From: Deltaproteobacteria bacterium
GTDB taxonomy: Bacteria; Desulfobacterota; Desulfobacteria; Desulfobacterales; JAFDCJ01
DNA length: 13,137 nucleotides
Direction of reading: 5' to 3'
Assembly: GCA_024277475.1 (NCBI GenBank)
Contig: JAJRVC010000704.1
Coordinates: forward strand, 1-13,137
The notes below the pieces were generated by a model. That model saw nothing but the letters and a program-made list of their open reading frames with translations, had not been told where the DNA came from and searched no databases. Both the position numbers and the translations under genes were made by a program. Position 1 is the stretch's first letter, and each line of letters opens with the position of its first letter. Shown one piece after another: positions 6,737-11,754 of this stretch.

Positions 6737-6863
6737 TCATAACGGCGGCGGTCAGGGGCAGCCGGGATTTCCACTGCGTTTGTTAAAAGTTAAAAATTTC
6801 AATTTGCAACAACCTTTCAAAGCGGCGCAGACCCTGGCTGTCACCTGAACTGACATGTTATAA
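6737..6863 (-). other. attC recombination site (127 bp)
   Basis: Plus strand: R' TCATAAC (6737-6743), spacer GGCGG, L' CGGTCAGGGGCAGCCGGG (6749-6766), central loop, L'' (6832-6851) whose complement is AGTTCAGGTGACAGCCAGGG, spacer, R'' GTTATAA (6857-6863). L' and L'' pair with two extra bases in L'', the extrahelical bases expected of attC. It lies 13 bases beyond the HigA stop, so the cassette gene order runs along the minus strand. Confidence 0.8.
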
Positions 6864-6875
6864 ATAAATGATGAT

Positions 6876-7187
6876 TTAAGCGGCATTTGCTCTCAGTACC
6901 TGTACCTCTTTTTCAAGGCGTTCTGCCAGCAAATCCTTGGTTACTTCAAGATCAAAGCGTGTTTGAAGGTTTAACCAGAATTGAGGCGATATTCCAAAAA
7001 ACCGCCCTAAACGCAAAGCTGTATCAGCAGAGATTGATCGTTTTCCATGAACAATTTCGTTAATCCGCCTTGGAGGTACGCTTATATCTTTGGCAAGTCG
7101 ATATTGACTGAGTCCCATCGGTTTTAGGAATTCCTCAATAAGAATTTCACCAGGATGAATGGGGGGGAGTTTTTTATTTTTCATCAT
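6876..7187 (-). CDS. higA: HigA/VapI-family antitoxin, HTH XRE type
   Basis: 103 residues, intact. It starts at ATGATG 7187 after a clear AGGAGG. The N-terminal HPGEILIEEFLKPMGLSQYR leads into the helix-turn-helix (residues ~26-75: LSQYRLAKDISVPPRRINEI, then GKRSISADTALRLGRFFGIS), ending with the family's PQFWLNLQ. HigA of this subfamily neutralises the HigB ribosome-dependent mRNase and represses its own operon. Normally higB precedes it by a few bases. Here only a higB relic precedes it, fused to RNase H (7194-7826), so the antitoxin seems to have outlived its toxin. It may be translated from the chimera transcript. Family call is firm. Confidence 0.92.
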   Translation of the reverse strand: MMKNKKLPPIHPGEILIEEFLKPMGLSQYRLAKDISVPPRRINEIVHGKRSISADTALRLGRFFGISPQFWLNLQTRFDLEVTKDLLAERLEKEVQVLRANAA

Positions 7188-7193
7188 TGCCTC

Positions 7194-7361
7194 CTAATGA
7201 TAATCTGCAATTTCGACATCATATGCATCACCGGTTTTCCATTTGAAACAAATTCACCATTGATCGTTGATGCGCATGCTATGTTGCCCTTTCCGGTCAC
7301 CTTTTAATGCCTCCAATCTGTTGCCAGGTGGAACGCGCAAAGTATTTAAATCGGTATCTCC
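7194..7361 (-). pseudogene. higB: higB toxin remnant, C-terminal part with internal stop
   Basis: After the RNase H domain the frame reads GDTDLNTLRVPPGNRLEALK, GDRKGQHSMRINDQW, TGA, then ICFKWKTGDAYDVEIADYH and TAG at 7196-7194. This is the C-terminal half of a RelE-fold HigB (consensus VPPGNRLEALKGDR...IRINDQWRICF.W...DAYDVEIVDYH). The TGA at 7256-7254 replaces the conserved Arg of QWRICF, consistent with a CGA-to-TGA change. The N-terminal ~40 residues of HigB are missing, replaced by RNase H. About 55 of ~92 codons remain, so it is expected to be inactive as a toxin. Confidence 0.85.
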
Positions 7362-7826
7362 TCTTAGCGCCTTCCTTGAAGCTCTATCCACAAGTGTAAA
7401 AAGCTTATCAATGTCATCTTTTTGCTTCGATACCTGATGTCCAGGCACTTGAACCAATTCACAATCCAAGTGATCGATTATGCTAAAAAAATTCTGATAC
7501 AACTCATAATTGTTGAGGCGCTTTTTTTTCTTTGATTGATAATTATTTTGCTCAAATCGACCACGTCTTCGCAGTAACCCCATAATGTTTTGAGAATCCG
7601 TATACAAAATCAGCTTACGCCCCAATGCATGAATATCGTCTAACGCCCATAATAATGTCTGCAATTCCAGTTTTGCTGAAGTCGTTTGCTCAAATCGCCT
7701 CACTTTCACCCGTGTCCTCACTGAATCCAACGAAAGACCACGTTCAGACACAACAAGATAAGCTCCATACCCAATATTTGACTGGGTATTCACACTTCCA
7801 TCGGTAAATAGCATCAGTTTATCCAT
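7254..7826 (-). CDS. RNase HI-like domain fused to a HigB fragment
   Basis: 190 residues. Residues 1-~155 are a ribonuclease H fold with all four carboxylates: Asp9 (LFTDGSV), Glu54 (AKLEL), Asp77 (LYTDSQN) and Asp147 (TLVDRASR). The usual His loop is VQVPGHQ (~126-131), so hydrolysis of RNA in RNA-DNA hybrids is plausible. Residues 156-190 are HigB sequence (see 7194-7361) ending at a TGA. The native RNase H tail appears to be lost just after ASRKALR, so the join is near the domain's natural end and the RNase H part could still fold. The start at 7826 lies about 20 bases inside a degenerate attC arm, normal for a cassette; the ribosome site is weak. It is followed by intact higA. Confidence 0.85.
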   Translation of the reverse strand: MDKLMLFTDGSVNTQSNIGYGAYLVVSERGLSLDSVRTRVKVRRFEQTTSAKLELQTLLWALDDIHALGRKLILYTDSQNIMGLLRRRGRFEQNNYQSKKKKRLNNYELYQNFFSIIDHLDCELVQVPGHQVSKQKDDIDKLFTLVDRASRKALRGDTDLNTLRVPPGNRLEALKGDRKGQHSMRINDQW

Positions 7827-7844
7827 AAAAATATCACTTTATCT

Positions 7845-7880
7845 CATCGTTTCGGTCAGTGGCAGCCAGGGTTTCCACTG
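7845..7880 (-). other. degenerate attC half upstream of the RNase H gene
   Basis: Plus strand 7853-7880 (CGGTCAGTGGCAGCCAGGG then TTTCCACTG) matches the L' region of the attC at 6749-6775 with three mismatches in 27 bases. The R' core is lost (CAT where AAC is expected). The matching L'' arm is not convincing; a weak GACACTGA at 7933-7940 might be its remnant. Confidence 0.45.
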
Positions 7881-7948
7881 ATATTTGCAAAACCTGTAAA
7901 ACAACAAATAGAGATCTACACTTTTCAAGTTTGACACTGAGCACAATA

Positions 7949-8098
7949 ATGCGTAAAATGTTATTACAATCTGAAGGTGGAAACTATTCCATTTACACAA
8001 AAGCCAAGAAAGTAGTTCCGGTAAAAAGGCACAGACAACTCGATAGAATTACCGCCAACGAACTCTGTAAACAGGCCGGACTAGATCCAAAATTTTAA
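7949..8098 (+). pseudogene. HicA-like C-terminal fragment, reversed in the array
   Basis: From the ATG at 7949: MRKMLLQSEGGNYSIYTKA, KKVVPVKRHRQLDRITANEL, CKQAGLDPKF, then TAA. The pattern IYTKxxKxVPVKRHRQLDRxTANExCKQAGL resembles the C-terminal half of HicA/YcfA-type toxins (HxIYxxxxxxVPxHxxxxxxTxxxIxKQxG). At 49 residues it lacks the N-terminal helix that starts such proteins, and no hicB follows. The next feature is an attC. It reads opposite to the other cassette genes. It could instead be a complete tiny protein, so the assignment is tentative. Confidence 0.4.
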
Positions 8099-8132
8099 CC
8101 TCCTGTTTTCAAAGGCCTACCAAATTTGATTC

Positions 8133-8237
8133 CCACAACGGTGAGCGTGAGCAGCGGCCTAAATTAATACCAAGTTAGCACGGCCTTTACGTAAAACCGC
8201 GATCTTCACGCCGTCTGCTCCAGTGGCATTGTTATAT
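8133..8237 (-). other. attC recombination site (105 bp)
   Basis: Plus strand: R' CCACAAC (8133-8139), five-base spacer, L' GCGTGAGCAGCGGC (8145-8158), loop, L'' (8210-8225) with complement CACTGGAGCAGACGGC, spacer GCATT, R'' GTTATAT (8231-8237). L'' has two extra bases (G and A) relative to L', the extrahelical bases that set attC orientation. It lies 16 bases past the HigA stop at 8254. Confidence 0.82.
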
Positions 8238-8253
8238 TTTCAGAGGGCAGAGT

Positions 8254-8655
8254 TTACATGAATACAGCCGGCGACACATTAAATCGATTACTTAGCAGTT
8301 TTATCTGACGAACATTGAATTGACGTTTTCCGGAAAGTATTTCCGAAATTACTCCTTGGCTGCCGATTTCTGGTAAATCTGATTGTTTCAGATCATGTTC
8401 CTCCAAGAGAGTTTTTAAAGCGTCGCTGGGGCTGCCTTCAATCTCAGGGATATTTTGAACTTCATATGATTCAATAAGACTTCCCAGGGTTTCCATTAAG
8501 GAGGCTAAAGGATGTGATTCATTTTCGCCAACTTCATCAATTACGTCATCAAGAATATGGACTAATCGGTTATATTCCTTCTGATTGTGTGGCACCGAAA
8601 AAATATTTTGAACACCAGGCCAGATTTTGGCAATTTTTTCAAGCTGGGTATTCAT
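8254..8655 (-). CDS. higA: HigA antitoxin, E. coli-type with C-terminal HTH
   Basis: 133 residues, similar in layout to E. coli K-12 HigA. A helical N-terminal dimerisation/toxin-binding domain (residues 1-~75) is followed by an XRE helix-turn-helix: LLEEHDLKQSDLPEIGSQGV, ISEILSGKRQFNVRQIKLLS, FNVSPAVFM (~83-133). The LSDLPEIGS...V..ILSGKR signature is conserved. It starts directly after the higB stop (TAAAATG), with GGAAGGAGG inside the end of higB, so the two are coupled. It should neutralise HigB and bind the palindrome at 8959-8975. Confidence 0.93.
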   Translation of the reverse strand: MNTQLEKIAKIWPGVQNIFSVPHNQKEYNRLVHILDDVIDEVGENESHPLASLMETLGSLIESYEVQNIPEIEGSPSDALKTLLEEHDLKQSDLPEIGSQGVISEILSGKRQFNVRQIKLLSNRFNVSPAVFM

Positions 8656-8656
8656 T

Positions 8657-8947
8657 TTATCCCTCCTTCCAAGTTACCCGATCATATTCTTTATGAGTAA
8701 GAACATGTCGGATATAAACCCGAGATGTATTGTAATGGATCGCTGCAATCAAACGAGCCTTATTTCCTCCAATATTGAAAACCGTTAATTTTCCAACTTG
8801 ATCAGCACTCGGAAACGTTTGCTTTAGCTCAGCAAACAAACTAAATTTTGTATGTTTTACGATTCTATACCAGGATTCAAGAGCGATGTTGTAATCTGGT
8901 TGCTTTTTGGCAAACTCAAGAAGGCGTTTCCGAGTAATAATATGCAT
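8657..8947 (-). CDS. higB: HigB toxin, E. coli YgjN type, RelE-fold mRNA interferase
   Basis: 96 residues. MHIITRKRLLEFAKKQPD at the start, FPSADQVGKLTVFNIGGNKA in the middle and YIRHVLTHKEYD near the end match the HigB_toxin family, which cleaves ribosome-bound mRNA. It is the first gene of a higBA pair, the usual inverted order for this family. The gene keeps the VFNIGGNxxRLI core and the THKEYD motif, so it is probably active. Its start is only 7 bases from the -10 box, with no ribosome site, so the transcript may be leaderless. Confidence 0.92.
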   Translation of the reverse strand: MHIITRKRLLEFAKKQPDYNIALESWYRIVKHTKFSLFAELKQTFPSADQVGKLTVFNIGGNKARLIAAIHYNTSRVYIRHVLTHKEYDRVTWKEG

Positions 8948-8954
8948 ACCGCAT

Positions 8955-8982
8955 ATATTATCTCAATTTGAGATATTGTCAA
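8955..8982 (-). promoter_or_regulatory. higBA promoter
   Basis: Minus strand: consensus TTGACA (8982-8977), 16-base spacer, TAATAT (8960-8955), then 7 bases to the higB ATG. It begins 8 bases from the cassette core site at 8990, so the cassette carries its own promoter. Confidence 0.7.
8959..8975. promoter_or_regulatory. higBA operator palindrome
   Basis: TATCTCAATTTGAGATA is a perfect 8+1+8 palindrome filling the space between the -35 and -10 boxes. It is well placed for autorepression by HigA. Confidence 0.7.
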
Positions 8983-8989
8983 GGAAAAA

Positions 8990-9123
8990 ATATAACGTTA
9001 AGTTCACCGGCGGCAAATATAAGATAAGGTAGTAAACAAAGAATTTCTTAAAACTATAATAAAGCTTAAAAATATCATAAAGGCACAGGATTCCAGCCGT
9101 CCGAGTGCAACGATTGGTTCGCC
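8990..9123 (-). other. attC recombination site (134 bp)
   Basis: Plus strand: R' ATATAAC (8990-8996), spacer GTTAA, L' GTTCACCGGCGGC (9002-9014), ~80-base AT-rich loop, L'' (9096-9111) with complement GTTGCACTCGGACGGC, spacer GATTG, R'' GTTCGCC (9117-9123). The arms pair fully with three extra bases (G, T, A) in L''. It starts 4 bases beyond the toxin stop at 9128. Confidence 0.88.
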
Positions 9124-9127
9124 AATT

Positions 9128-9409
9128 TTAGCTGGTTTTCAGATCGCTTTTTAAATCTCTGTAATAATTTTCATGGGATCCAATCATAACCAATTCAAGG
9201 TCTTCACCAATAAACCGATAGGCCATTAAATATTCAACAGTTTGAAGCTTGTATTTATGCACATATACCCCACGAAGATCGCCTTTCTTTTCAGATCCGA
9301 CAAAAGGATTATCCGTAATTTTTCGAATCTGTTCGTCTAACTTATTTTTTTTGCGCTTTGTGAATTTTTTAACTTTTCGTTCGAATGAGCGAGATTGTAA
9401 AATTTTCAT
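9128..9409 (-). CDS. RelE/ParE-superfamily toxin (YafQ-like)
   Basis: 93 residues from the ATG at 9409; an in-frame TTG at 9415 directly follows the antitoxin stop and is a possible alternative. The basic N-terminus MKILQSRSFERKVKKFTKRK, the helix LDEQIRKITDNPFVGSEKKG, the strand DLRGVYVHKY and a C-terminal ELVMIGSHENYYRDLK fit the RelE/ParE toxin fold, close to plasmid-stabilisation or YafQ-type toxins ending in xGSHxxYY. It probably inhibits translation or gyrase; which cannot be told from sequence alone. It is the second gene of the antitoxin-toxin operon. Confidence 0.88.
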   Translation of the reverse strand: MKILQSRSFERKVKKFTKRKKNKLDEQIRKITDNPFVGSEKKGDLRGVYVHKYKLQTVEYLMAYRFIGEDLELVMIGSHENYYRDLKSDLKTS

Positions 9410-9415
9410 AGGCAA

Positions 9416-9634
9416 TTATCCAAATTTGTATTGTGAAGATTCCCCCTGTTCCAATTCAACAAGGCCGATCAATATTTCTTTGATTAAACTATAGGTTAGA
9501 TCTGGATTTTCTTCAGCACATTTCCCGATCATTGCCCAGTGTTCGATCTGTCCGGTCACAGATCGTTTATCAATTTTGCTGAATATTTTAGCTTCCCGAA
9601 CCAATTCTTGGGATACTCTAACTGCGGTGGTCAT
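9416..9634 (-). CDS. ParD-like antitoxin
   Basis: 72 residues, starting at an ATG with an ideal AGGAGG (10 bases away). The sequence VRVSQELVREAKIFSKIDKR, SVTGQIEHWAMIGKCAEENP, LIKEILIGL matches the ParD-like antitoxin family (PF11903 type): an N-terminal ribbon-helix-helix with a conserved QIEHWAxIG, then a toxin-binding helix. The toxin gene follows with no usable gap. It should both neutralise the toxin and repress the operon from the operator at 9648-9668. Confidence 0.88.
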   Translation of the reverse strand: MTTAVRVSQELVREAKIFSKIDKRSVTGQIEHWAMIGKCAEENPDLTYSLIKEILIGLVELEQGESSQYKFG

Positions 9635-9647
9635 GGTATGATCCTCC

Positions 9648-9668
9648 TAGTCTACAGATTTGTAGCTA
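9648..9668. promoter_or_regulatory. candidate operator of the ParD-like/RelE operon
   Basis: Inverted repeat CTACA GATT TGTAG (9652-9665), with flanking TAG/CTA extending it imperfectly. It overlaps the expected transcription start, fitting antitoxin autorepression. Confidence 0.5.
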
Positions 9669-9696
9669 ATATAAAACAAAAAGTTGCATATTTCAA
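9668..9696 (-). promoter_or_regulatory. promoter of the ParD-like/RelE operon
   Basis: Minus strand TTGAAA (9696-9691), 17-base spacer, TATATT (9673-9668), about 35 bases before the antitoxin ATG. Confidence 0.6.
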
Positions 9697-9732
9697 CATA
9701 TTTTAAGGGTTATTGTGGATGTCTGCATTAGG

Positions 9733-9832
9733 GGCGAACGCCGCAAATCACCGGCGGCAAAAAGCAGAGCTGAGCCTGAGCACAGGAACGAGCGACGCTT
9801 TTCGGCGTCCGCGTGCACCTGCATTGTTAGCC
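9733..9832 (-). other. attC recombination site (100 bp), rightmost recognised
   Basis: Plus strand: R' GGCGAAC (9733-9739), spacer GCCGC, L' AAATCACCGGCGGC (9745-9758) continuing as AAAAAGC, loop, GCTTTTC, L'' with complement AGGTGCACGCGGACGCC (9820-9804), spacer GCATT, R'' GTTAGCC (9826-9832). The arms pair with extra bases in L''. The gene it belonged to should lie just to the right (higher coordinates), where only debris is found. Confidence 0.88.
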
Positions 9833-9882
9833 AATTATTCATTTTCCGCAAAGGCAAAGATGATGTTATCTCTTTTTTTACA

Positions 9883-9933
9883 TTAATTTTTCAAGTGTAA
9901 CCCTTGTTGCCCATCTAAAAAATACCATGACAT
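9883..9933 (-). pseudogene. possible GYF-domain protein start, truncated
   Basis: After a GGAGG, the ATG at 9933 gives MSWYFLDGQQG and then LHLKN and a stop. The first 11 residues resemble the start of GYF_2-domain membrane proteins (W-Y-x-x-x-D-G-Q-x-G-P). It stops before the domain is formed. Very short, so only suggestive; the attC at 9733-9832 could have been its cassette site. Confidence 0.35.
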
Positions 9934-9965
9934 ATTTGCCTCCGGTTAAATACATTCCCGCTAGC

Positions 9966-10005
9966 TTCGCCTGGGGTCGCCCTTTAATGGGCGACCCCAG
10001 GCGAA
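9966..10005. repeat. perfect inverted repeat, 17-bp stem and 6-base loop
   Basis: TTCGCCTGGGGTCGCCC (9966-9982), TTTAAT, then its exact complement (9989-10005). GC-rich and very stable as a hairpin, but no T-run follows on either side, so it is not a standard terminator. It sits on the border between the GYF-like and DUF4019-like fragments. Confidence 0.85.
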
Positions 10006-10191
10006 TCCTTATCGGCGGATGTTGTCGGAAAGATTTCCTTTCGCAATTTATCATCCGATGAGAATCTGGGGAAATACCTGATCGTGCAATTCCAGACGAC
10101 TTTTGGCCACAGGCAATCCGTAAGCGAGGCTGTTTCACTTATAGAAGTTGGCAAAGGTGTCTGGAAGGTGTTGGGGTATACAACATTTTGA
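10003..10191 (+). pseudogene. 3' end of a DUF4019-like protein
   Basis: A plus-strand frame closed upstream by a stop inside the palindrome (9985). It reads GESLSADVVGKISFRNLSSD, ENLGKYLIVQFQTTFGHRQS, VSEAVSLIEVGKGVWKVLGY, TTF, stop. The pattern K-Y-[LV]-x-[VI]-Q-[FY]-x-T-x-F ... E-[AT]-V-x-x-x-x-x-x-x-x-W-[KR]-V-x-G-Y is that of the C-terminal half of DUF4019 proteins, usually exported. There is no start codon with a ribosome site and the N-terminal half is missing. Confidence 0.6.
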
Positions 10192-10228
10192 TCAATTGAT
10201 ACCGTTAATTATTGGTGCAGAGCGTTTC

Positions 10229-10600
10229 ATGCAGAAAGATTCTGATCCGAATAGTAAAGATTTGGTTATCGGAATACTGGTGACAGCATTATTTATTGTG
10301 CTTGTGAGTTTTATTGTTGGATACGGTTTTTTAGCGGCATACAAATATTTTCCTCTGACCATTTATCAAGGGGATAAAAAGTTTAGCAGTGGTCAAAGTC
10401 TGATTCTTATGTTGTTTTCGATAATTTTACTGCTCAATCGAACTGATTACTCAACCCGGCAACCTCTATCGGACACCTTCCTGGGACCATCGGTTCTACC
10501 GGTGCCGGACAACTCCAATCGTCATCCCCGGTTTTTGGGTCGGATTTTTTACTCTGATAATTACGAGTTGTCTACTTGTTTTGCGGCGATATTTCACTGA
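10229..10600 (+). CDS. small membrane protein of unknown function, tail doubtful
   Basis: From the ATG at 10229: MQKDSDPNSKDLVIGILVTA, then two hydrophobic helices (LVIGILVTALFIVLVSFIVG, residues ~12-31; SLILMLFSIILLL, ~57-69) joined by YKYFPLTIYQGDKKFSSGQ. After NRTDY the sequence turns polar and low in pattern, and its last 29 bases overlap the end of the convergent gene, so the original gene may have ended elsewhere and the tail may be read-through into unrelated DNA. No good ribosome site. Family not recognised. Confidence 0.5.
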   Translation: MQKDSDPNSKDLVIGILVTALFIVLVSFIVGYGFLAAYKYFPLTIYQGDKKFSSGQSLILMLFSIILLLNRTDYSTRQPLSDTFLGPSVLPVPDNSNRHPRFLGRIFYSDNYELSTCFAAIFH

Positions 10601-11066
10601 TAAGATCTTCGGGGGTCAGGGTCCAAAACGGCTTGCCATTTTGGGTCAAACGTACCTTGAATGCAAAGTAGTCGCCCTTTTTTACTTTCGAGGCCATAAA
10701 CACATCCTTGCCGTTAATTTTGGCCCAGCAACCCTTGATTTTAACCCGGTCACCCTTTTTAACACCTATATCTTCAGGGTTGGCGAACCACACCGGACAG
10801 ATATGGACATCTATCAGCCGGTTTTTGTCTTTTACCGTCATAATGGTAGCCGGTGACATTCCCGGCATGGGAGGTTCAACTTTGAATCCAACCACCCATG
10901 CTCTGAATCTCTCAAATTTTTCGACATCATAGTGTTTGTTATAGGGGTCATTTATCCCCCAACCCTGCATAAAATTTTCTTCAGCAGCATAAAGAGTTCC
11001 CTGGAGCAAGCCTGCCGTCAACAGGAGTGTTGTCAGTATGAGCTCAGGTAGGTAGCGCTTTTTCAT
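10572..11066 (-). CDS. exported OB-fold-like protein of unknown function
   Basis: 164 residues from the ATG at 11066, which follows a GGGGGGATC ribosome site; the frame runs open to 11216 but that extension lacks a signal. Signal peptide residues 1-~27 (MKKRYLPELILTTLLLTAG, ending LYA-AEE). The mature part has MTVKDKNRLIDVHICPVWFA (~76-95), DIGVKKGDRVKIKGCWAKIN (~99-118) and ASKVKKGDYFAFKVRLTQNGKPFW, a beta-rich pattern typical of small periplasmic OB-fold proteins that modify or accompany redox and cytochrome systems. It carries two Cys (C90, C113). The assignment is structural guesswork by eye; role unknown. Confidence 0.7.
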   Translation of the reverse strand: MKKRYLPELILTTLLLTAGLLQGTLYAAEENFMQGWGINDPYNKHYDVEKFERFRAWVVGFKVEPPMPGMSPATIMTVKDKNRLIDVHICPVWFANPEDIGVKKGDRVKIKGCWAKINGKDVFMASKVKKGDYFAFKVRLTQNGKPFWTLTPEDLISEISPQNK

Positions 11067-11236
11067 AGTGATCCCCCCGTATGAAACTACCCCAAAATGG
11101 CACGGTTTCTTGAAAATTTGACTGGCCGCTTTGGCAGCCGAATTAAACAGCGAACCGCTGAATAGCGAATATCGAACCGCATAATTTCCAGGGAATGAAT
11201 GACTGCTATTTACCAACGGCCGTGTTTTACACTCAT

Positions 11237-11725
11237 CTAATACCGAGAAGTCAACTCATAGCCTGCATGCATCGCACTGAAAATGTCCTGGACTTCATTG
11301 GCGTCACCCAGAATCTCAACTTTTGATACGACCCTTTTAAGGTCTTCATCGGGTGCGGCGGCTGAATTTATGCCGGCGGCCAGGATAACAGTCTGAAACG
11401 GTGCCAGGGTTTTTTTCTCATCATCTTGTACAACCTCAACACCCTCCGGGTGAAAAGCAGTAACCTTGGTATGGGGCATCAGTGTCACCTGTGGCATGTC
11501 GGTGATTCGCTTTAAGGTCATATTCCTGGTAATCATTTACATGAAACTGCCGATGGGATCAGTACTTTTGGTTGCAACCACCTCAAATTTCTCTTTGCCT
11601 AATTTTTTTGCGATTTCAAGCCCTGCCCGCCCGGCGCCGATTACCAGCACCCGGGGTCCTTTCACTGTTTTATTTCCCTGGAAGTATTCCACCGCCGTCA
11701 TTGCGTACTGTTTATCGATACCTTG
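11237..11725 (-). pseudogene. C-terminal remnant of an enoate reductase / NADH:flavin oxidoreductase
   Basis: The minus-strand frame from ~11725 reads GIDKQYAMTAVEYFQGNK, GPRVLVIGAGRAGLEIAKKL (a dinucleotide-binding GxGxAG motif), TDPIGSFM, TAA, then in the same frame MITRNMTLKRITDMPQVTLM, VILAAGINSA, FSAMHAGYELTSRY. This is the pyridine-nucleotide-binding C-terminal part of old-yellow-enzyme-type enoate/dienoyl-CoA reductases. The N-terminal FMN TIM barrel is absent and one in-frame TAA (11539-11537) splits it, probably from GAA. The 5' truncation lies at the 8-bp tandem repeats (11721-11752). Not expected to be functional. Confidence 0.8.
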
Positions 11726-11752
11726 AACCCCTGAATCTTTGAACCCTTGAAC
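11721..11752. repeat. four imperfect 8-bp tandem units
   Basis: CCTTGAAC, CCCTGAAT, CTTTGAAC, CCTTGAAC in series between the oxidoreductase gene and the enoate-reductase remnant, at the point where the remnant's homology ends. Confidence 0.8.
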
Positions 11753-11754
11753 GC

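Noticed and set aside
7254..7256. TGA in the chimera as a selenocysteine codon
   Set aside because: The family has Arg at this position and CGA-to-TGA is a single change; I see no SECIS-like hairpin directly after it.
9878..10138. 86-residue minus-strand frame
   Set aside because: It runs through the palindrome and antisense to the better supported DUF4019-like fragment.
11721..11752. GGTTCAA-like motifs as a tRNA T-arm
   Set aside because: They are tandem 8-bp units without an acceptor or anticodon stem around them.
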